A DNA stretch of 10,035 bases from an uncultured Sutterella sp. (GTDB lineage: Bacteria; Pseudomonadota; Gammaproteobacteria; Burkholderiales; Burkholderiaceae_F), in assembly GCA_900554675.1 (NCBI GenBank), contig USIM01000018.1, positions 1 through 10,035 of the forward strand, written 5' to 3'. The position numbers were made by a program, and so were the translations under genes. Positions 6,117 to 10,035 of this stretch are shown one piece after another. How positions within the stretch are numbered: position 1 is the first letter of the stretch; each line of letters starts with the position of its first letter. The notes under the pieces were generated by a model. It saw only the letters and a program-made list of their open reading frames with translations, was not told where the DNA came from and ran no database searches.

Positions 6117-6784
6117 TGGCTGAACGTATCTTACGATTCCACACCGCTGATAAGGTGTTCCACGGCGTTAACGCTATCACGTGGTTTGCCTTGCTCTTTA
6201 CGGGTGCTGTGGCTTATTTCTGCGACTTGTCTGACGAAACGATCAACAATCTCATGATCTGGCACGTTGGTATCGCAGTTGTTTACACCTTTAACCTTCT
6301 TGGTTTCTTGGTGTTTGCTCCCCATCGCTTCGCTGCGTTATTGAACGCTTTGTTGACCTGGGATATGGACACGATCAAGTGGTTCCGCAACTTCGGTGGT
6401 TACCCGCGTCGTTTCTTCGGTATCCCGTTCGGTCCGGTGGAAGTTCCGCCGCAAGGTCGTTACAACGGCGGCCAAAAGATGAGCTACCTCATCTTCATCT
6501 TCATGATGTACGCTTTGGCCGTTACCGGTTGGTTGCTCTTTTACTTCGCTCCGGCGATTCCGAAGAACGCCTTCTGGTGGATGTACATGTTCCATGTTTG
6601 GGGTTCCATCATCTGCTCTTTGATGGTTGTTGGTGCTCACATCCCGCTCGCCTTGCTCTCTTGGGAACACTTCAAGGGCATCTGGGGCTTGGGCGAAGGC
6701 ACGATCTCTTACGAGGCTGCCGAACACCACTCTCCGAAGTGGCTTGCTAAAGACGTTATTCAAACGAACCTCGAAAAGCGTTAA
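6116..6784 (+). CDS. FdnI-like di-heme cytochrome b membrane subunit of the hydrogenase
   Basis: This 222-residue integral membrane protein belongs to the formate dehydrogenase gamma-subunit (FdnI/FdoI) type of cytochrome b. Four membrane helices are visible at about 16-36, 46-68, 121-145 and 152-181. Candidate heme ligands sit where FdnI has them: H16 (FHGVNAITW), H50 (IWHVG), H160 (MFHVWG) and H175 (GAHIPL). The loop GRYNGGQKMSY is characteristic of the family. It should pass electrons between the periplasmic hydrogenase dimer and membrane quinone. The start overlaps the hydB stop by one base, with GAGGTGA at 6103-6109 as ribosome site. Its tight coupling to hydAB, with no formate dehydrogenase genes near, supports assignment as the hydrogenase anchor. 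No Fe-S linker subunit lies between HydA and this protein. Confidence 0.9.
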   Translation: MAERILRFHTADKVFHGVNAITWFALLFTGAVAYFCDLSDETINNLMIWHVGIAVVYTFNLLGFLVFAPHRFAALLNALLTWDMDTIKWFRNFGGYPRRFFGIPFGPVEVPPQGRYNGGQKMSYLIFIFMMYALAVTGWLLFYFAPAIPKNAFWWMYMFHVWGSIICSLMVVGAHIPLALLSWEHFKGIWGLGEGTISYEAAEHHSPKWLAKDVIQTNLEKR

Positions 6785-6820
6785 TTTATACGAAAGTTAC
6801 GTCTGAGTGACCTCTAAAAT

Positions 6821-6860
6821 AAAAGGGATTCGCTATGATATGGCGAGTCCCTTTTTATTT
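6821..6860 (+). terminator. Intrinsic terminator between the structural and maturase genes
   Basis: AAAAGGGATTCGC (6821-6833) pairs with GCGAGTCCCTTTT (6843-6855) over 13 bp with one G-U pair and a 9-nt loop. A T-rich tail (TTTTTATTT) follows. The right arm ends 18 nt before the hydF start, so hydF and hydE are expressed by read-through or from an unseen promoter. An in-frame ATG at 6835 lies in the loop and is not a real start. Confidence 0.88.
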
Positions 6861-6873
6861 ATTAGGTAAAAAA

Positions 6874-8118
6874 ATGGCAACCAGTCGCTTAGAAACACCA
6901 AAAGGCTTAAGACTGCACTTTGGACTTTTTGGCAAGCGCAATGCTGGGAAATCCTCCCTTATTAATGCATTGGCCAATCAAAACATCTCCATCGTAAGTT
7001 CCGTCGCCGGCACAACCACAGACCCTGTTGAGAAAGCTTTTGAGCTTCACCCTATCGGTCCGGTCGTTTTCATGGATACTGCTGGTATTGATGATGTTGG
7101 CGACCTTGGTCAGGCCCGTATTGAAAAAAGCCTCTCCGTTTTGGAATGGATGGACATTGCCATTGTTGTTTGCGAAGTGGGCACATGGGGAGAACACGAA
7201 GAGGGTATTCTCAAAATTACCACTCAAAACGGCACACCTACGATTGTTGTCATTAACAAAATCGACTCGCAATCGCCTGATGAAGAATTCCTGGCCTCAA
7301 TGAAAAAGCGCGGACTCAAGGTAGTCTGCACAAGTGCCATGAATCGCACGGGTATTGATGAGTTACGCGATACCATTATCCAAACGGTATTGGATCAAAC
7401 CGAACCTGATCGCCCCTTGATGGGTGGCATTGTGCATCCTGGCGACACTGTGGTACTCGTGACGCCGATTGACACCGGCGCCCCGAAAGGTCGTTTGATT
7501 TTGCCTCAAGTTCAGGCCATCCGCGAACTCTTAGACGGCGGAGCCAAGTGCATCGTTATTAAGGAAGATCGCATTCAAGAAACGTTGGCAGAATTAAAAA
7601 AAGCCCCAGACTTAGTCATTACCGACAGCCAGGTCGTACAACGCGTTGTCAAAGAAGTACCCGAACCTATTCCGGTGACAACGTTCTCAATTCAAATGGC
7701 TTATGCCAAGAGTGATTTATTGGAAATGGCTTTGGGAGCCGCTGCTTTAAGCCGTTTGCAATCCGGTGATCGTGTTTTAATTGCCGAGACTTGTTCACAT
7801 CACCCACTCAAAGACGATATTGGTCGCGTCAAAATTCCCAATTGGTTGAGAAAGAAATTTGGCGAAGACCTTCAAATTGACATTGCGGTTGGTAAAGACT
7901 TACCCACCGATTTAACGCCTTACAAGGTCATCATTCAGTGTGGCGGTTGTATTGTGACGCGACGTCATATGCTTGCTCGCCTCAGAGCCGCTCGTGCTCA
8001 AGGCGTGCCAACGACCAATTACGGGGTTGCGATTTCCTTCCTTCAAGGTGTCTTACCTCGAGCACTTGCCTGCCACCCTGATGCTAAGGCAATTTTTGAT
8101 AAAGCCGTCAACTCTTAA
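6874..8118 (+). CDS. hydF: [FeFe]-hydrogenase maturation GTPase HydF
   Basis: HydF is the scaffold GTPase that carries the 2Fe precursor and delivers it to HydA. This protein has 414 residues, usual for the family. GTPase motifs: P-loop GKRNAGKSS (20-28), GTTTDPV, DTAG, NKID and SAMNRTG. The C-terminal cluster-binding part has C307 and H309 in TCSHH and C356 and C359 in QCGGC. The family pattern is roughly CxH...HCxxC, and here Gln355 replaces the His often found just before the last CxxC. I chose ATG 6874 because AGGT (6863-6866) is spaced 7 nt from it. The in-frame ATG at 6835 lies inside a terminator loop and would add 13 non-family residues. hydE begins 9 nt after its stop, so the two form one transcript. 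Codon use is ordinary, unlike the structural genes. Confidence 0.95.
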   Translation: MATSRLETPKGLRLHFGLFGKRNAGKSSLINALANQNISIVSSVAGTTTDPVEKAFELHPIGPVVFMDTAGIDDVGDLGQARIEKSLSVLEWMDIAIVVCEVGTWGEHEEGILKITTQNGTPTIVVINKIDSQSPDEEFLASMKKRGLKVVCTSAMNRTGIDELRDTIIQTVLDQTEPDRPLMGGIVHPGDTVVLVTPIDTGAPKGRLILPQVQAIRELLDGGAKCIVIKEDRIQETLAELKKAPDLVITDSQVVQRVVKEVPEPIPVTTFSIQMAYAKSDLLEMALGAAALSRLQSGDRVLIAETCSHHPLKDDIGRVKIPNWLRKKFGEDLQIDIAVGKDLPTDLTPYKVIIQCGGCIVTRRHMLARLRAARAQGVPTTNYGVAISFLQGVLPRALACHPDAKAIFDKAVNS

Positions 8119-8127
8119 AGAAGAAAA

Positions 8128-9255
8128 ATGAAAAGTATTCAATCCCTTGTCGAACAAACGCAATTTAGCGATGAAGACATCGTCCGACTTCTTGCTATCG
8201 ACTCTGACGAAGAAGCTGAAATTCTTCGCCAAGCCGCTTACGCTCGTACGACAGAGCATTTAGGCAATCAAGTTTATTACCGCGGTTTAATTGAGTTCTC
8301 CAACATCTGTACTCTCAATTGCCGCTATTGTGGCATCCGCAAATCTAACCACAACGTCGATCGCTACGAATTAACTCATGATCAAGTTGTCGAAGCGGCT
8401 ATTTGGGCAGCCAATAACCATTACGGTTCGATCTGTTTGCAAGCCGGTGAGCGACGCGATCCGAAATTCGTGCAATTTATTTCAAACGTTTTAAGAGAAA
8501 TTCACGAAAAAACAGTGAGCGATGATCTGCCTCACGGTTTAGGCATCACGCTCTCTTTAGGTGAACAATCATTAGAAGTCTATAAAGAGTGGGCTGAGGC
8601 CAGTGGCAATCCCATGGGCCTTCGCTATTTATTGCGTTTTGAATCGTCAAACCCTGATTTATTTAATCACCTGCACTACTGCCCCGGTAAATACGAAAAG
8701 GGATTGGAGCGTCGCTACGCCGCCCTTGCTCGCTTGCGTGAAGCGGGCTATCAAGTGGGGTCGGGCGTCATGATTGGCTTGCCAGGTCAAACCCTAGAAG
8801 ATCTTTGCCAAGACATTCGTACGTTCCAAAAGCTTGATTTGGACATGATTGGCATGGGCCCCTACATCACTAGCGAAGGTGCGGATATGTTGGGTGAGGG
8901 CATGATGGAGAAAAAGGCTCTCATGCGATTGGCCCTCAATATGATTGCCACCACGCGCTTGGTCATTCCTGACGTCAATATGGCCGCTGCAACGGCCTTA
9001 CACGCTCTTGAAGACAACGGTCGCGAAAAGGGTATCTTGCATGGTTGCAACGTTATCATGCCCAACATTACGCCCCGTATTGTTCGTAAAAACTATCAGC
9101 TCTATGCTAATAAACCTTTTATTGAACAAGAGCCCAGTGACACCAACCACATCCTGCAAGCCAGTATCGAACGAACAGGACGCTCCGTTGGATTAAACGT
9201 CCTCGGCAGTTCCAACCACTGGAAAAAACGTACTCAAAATCTTGAGAACATTTAA
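8128..9255 (+). CDS. hydE: [FeFe]-hydrogenase maturation radical SAM protein HydE
   Basis: HydE is a BioB-like radical SAM enzyme that acts in building the 2Fe part of the H-cluster. This protein has 375 residues, within the usual length range. The SAM cluster motif is C61-x3-C65-x2-C68 in SNICTLNCRYCGIRKSN, a context typical of HydE. Further family marks are SICLQAGERRD, LRFESSNPDLF, GVMIGLPGQTLEDL, GMGPYI and HGCNVIMPN. The C-terminal cysteine triad that binds an auxiliary cluster in Thermotoga HydE is absent; that cluster is known to be dispensable. BioB and PylB are less likely because of the neighbouring hydF and hydA. AAGAAG lies just upstream of the ATG, 9 nt after the hydF stop. The transcript ends at the terminator at 9258-9290. 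Confidence 0.95.
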   Translation: MKSIQSLVEQTQFSDEDIVRLLAIDSDEEAEILRQAAYARTTEHLGNQVYYRGLIEFSNICTLNCRYCGIRKSNHNVDRYELTHDQVVEAAIWAANNHYGSICLQAGERRDPKFVQFISNVLREIHEKTVSDDLPHGLGITLSLGEQSLEVYKEWAEASGNPMGLRYLLRFESSNPDLFNHLHYCPGKYEKGLERRYAALARLREAGYQVGSGVMIGLPGQTLEDLCQDIRTFQKLDLDMIGMGPYITSEGADMLGEGMMEKKALMRLALNMIATTRLVIPDVNMAAATALHALEDNGREKGILHGCNVIMPNITPRIVRKNYQLYANKPFIEQEPSDTNHILQASIERTGRSVGLNVLGSSNHWKKRTQNLENI

Positions 9256-9257
9256 AC

Positions 9258-9290
9258 AAAATGGGTTTCAATCGAAACCCATTTTTGTTT
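9258..9290. terminator. Intrinsic terminator after hydE, possibly bidirectional
   Basis: AAAATGGGTTTC (9258-9269) pairs perfectly with GAAACCCATTTT (9274-9285) around a 4-nt loop. A T-rich tail follows on the plus strand (TTTTTGTTT). The upstream side is A-rich (TTTAAACAAAA), giving a T-rich tail on the minus strand too. It could therefore also end the convergent flavodoxin transcript, whose stop is at 9369. Between 9291 and 9368 nothing else was recognised. Confidence 0.88.
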
Positions 9291-9368
9291 CTTTCTTTGT
9301 CCACATACCTACTGCCTTATTGATCACCGTCTTGAATACAGCAAATGCAGCTCCCTTCGAAATGCAAT

Positions 9369-9998
9369 TTATTTGAGAACTTTCGTTGCCCATGCCTTTA
9401 TTCGAGCATACGACGTCGACACCTCTGTCCCCGTAATGGCCAAAGTTTCAAGAAATGCTGCTTTGGGGTGTGCGGCTTTTAATTGTTGAATACTTGAGCC
9501 AAATCCGCTTCCAGCGTGCGTGCAAAATTGAGCAACTTTCTTGCCCGAGAGATCGACCTTGTCGAGAAAACTGCTCACCGCAGGAGGCAGTTGTGACCAC
9601 CAAATGGGATGGCCGAGAAAAATAATGTCGTACTTTGAAATATCCGGCATCGCCCCTAAAAGCTCCGGCTTAACTCCACGAGATATTTCACTTTCCGCAA
9701 CCCTTGTCGTCTCACGATAGTTGCTTGGATAAGCATTGACGGTTTGAATTTCATACAGATCCCCATGACTCACACCAGCAATATATTGAGCCATTCGAGC
9801 GGTATGACCAATAGCGAGGTTTTGAACGCCACCAGGCGCATAGTTTTCCCCTTTACGAGAGTAGTAAACAATCAGAATGCGTGACGGGGAATCGCTTGGA
9901 GTACTGTAAGACGTTTGCGCCAAACCAGTACTCGATACGTGTAAAAGGGCTGCTGAGGAAGCCCCGGTTGCAAGGTGCAAAAAATTGCGTCGCTTCAT
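9369..9998 (-). CDS. Tat-exported flavodoxin-like protein
   Basis: This 209-residue protein has a flavodoxin fold. The N-terminus carries a twin-arginine signal, MKRRNFLHLATG, then a hydrophobic stretch and a likely cleavage after GLAQ (about residue 28). The FMN phosphate loop is in IVYYSRKGENYAPGG...IGHTARMAQYIAG, an extended form seen in flavodoxin_4-like proteins. GHPIWWSQLPPAV and FCTHAGSGFGSS supply the other flavin-contact loops. It is expected to carry FMN and shuttle electrons or reduce small molecules in the periplasm; the partner is unknown. I chose ATG at 9998-9996 because AGGAGA (10010-10005 on the minus strand) is 6 nt upstream; an in-frame TTG at 10004 sits too close to that site. 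TATAAA at 10033-10028 on the minus strand could be its -10 box. It is transcribed toward hydE and is not part of that operon. Confidence 0.87.
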   Translation of the reverse strand: MKRRNFLHLATGASSAALLHVSSTGLAQTSYSTPSDSPSRILIVYYSRKGENYAPGGVQNLAIGHTARMAQYIAGVSHGDLYEIQTVNAYPSNYRETTRVAESEISRGVKPELLGAMPDISKYDIIFLGHPIWWSQLPPAVSSFLDKVDLSGKKVAQFCTHAGSGFGSSIQQLKAAHPKAAFLETLAITGTEVSTSYARIKAWATKVLK

Positions 9999-10035
9999 TT
10001 TCAATCTCCTAGAAATTAATCAAAATATTTATATC

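Noticed and set aside
6338..6763. Minus-strand and alternative plus-strand frames over the cytochrome b gene
   Set aside because: Both overlap a well-supported membrane cytochrome and are rich in Arg, His and Ser, as expected of shadow frames.
6786..6820. Possible hydF promoter (TTACGT and TAAAAT)
   Set aside because: The boxes are only 12 bp apart, and any transcript would run straight into the terminator at 6821-6860.
6835..6873. Upstream ATG extending hydF by 13 residues
   Set aside because: The ATG is in the loop of an intrinsic terminator, and the added residues come from the terminator arm. ATG 6874 has its own ribosome site and fits HydF family length.
9339..9367. Short direct repeat AAATGCA in the hydE-flavodoxin gap
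   Set aside because: A 7-bp A/T-rich repeat in a short gap is expected by chance; no mobile-element or attachment-site features accompany it.
9999..10004. TTG start extending the flavodoxin-like gene by two residues
   Set aside because: It directly abuts the AGGAGA site; ATG at 9998 has correct spacing.

Overview
The window looks like a chromosomal segment of an anaerobic or microaerobic gut-type proteobacterium. A proteobacterial-style Uup ATPase, compact operons closed by strong intrinsic terminators, AGGAG-like ribosome sites, moderate GC and Tat-exported redox proteins all fit. My best guess is a betaproteobacterium of the Sutterella/Parasutterella kind. That is an impression from protein style, not a demonstrated placement.

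Layout from left to right: (1) the 3' part of an ABC-F ATPase gene (uup) with its terminator, 1-878. (2) A probable two-gene unit, 968-4171, encoding a long-chain acyl-CoA synthetase-like enzyme and a HemN-superfamily radical SAM protein of unknown substrate, closed by a 15-bp-stem terminator at 4183-4225. (3) An intergenic region of about 225 bp with direct repeats, a -10-like box, a perfect 14-bp palindrome and a 42-nt hairpin, leading into (4) a tightly packed structural operon, 4399-6784: [FeFe]-hydrogenase catalytic subunit HydA, Tat-signal small subunit HydB, and an FdnI-like di-heme cytochrome b. (5) A 13-bp-stem terminator at 6821-6860. (6) The maturase genes hydF and hydE, 6874-9255, followed by a possibly bidirectional terminator. 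(7) A convergent gene on the minus strand, 9369-9998, for a Tat-exported flavodoxin-like protein.

The genes at 4399-9255 form one functional system. HydE and HydF belong to the H-cluster assembly pathway in the cytoplasm. Folded HydA would then be carried through the Tat pathway by HydB, since HydA has no signal of its own. The cytochrome b would anchor the dimer at the periplasmic face and connect it to the quinone pool. The arrangement resembles the soluble periplasmic Desulfovibrio HydAB enzyme with a formate-dehydrogenase-type membrane subunit added. This suggests a respiratory hydrogenase, most simply H2 oxidation with quinone reduction, although direction cannot be read from sequence. 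The third canonical maturase, HydG, is not in the window.

Points most worth a second look are the HydAB-cytochrome b architecture, the missing hydG, a Met-to-Thr change in the HydA L2 motif, the structured region upstream of hydA, the terminator between structural and maturase genes, and the acyl-CoA synthetase/radical SAM pair. Several genes have misleading upstream start codons; the starts chosen here rest on ribosome-binding sites.
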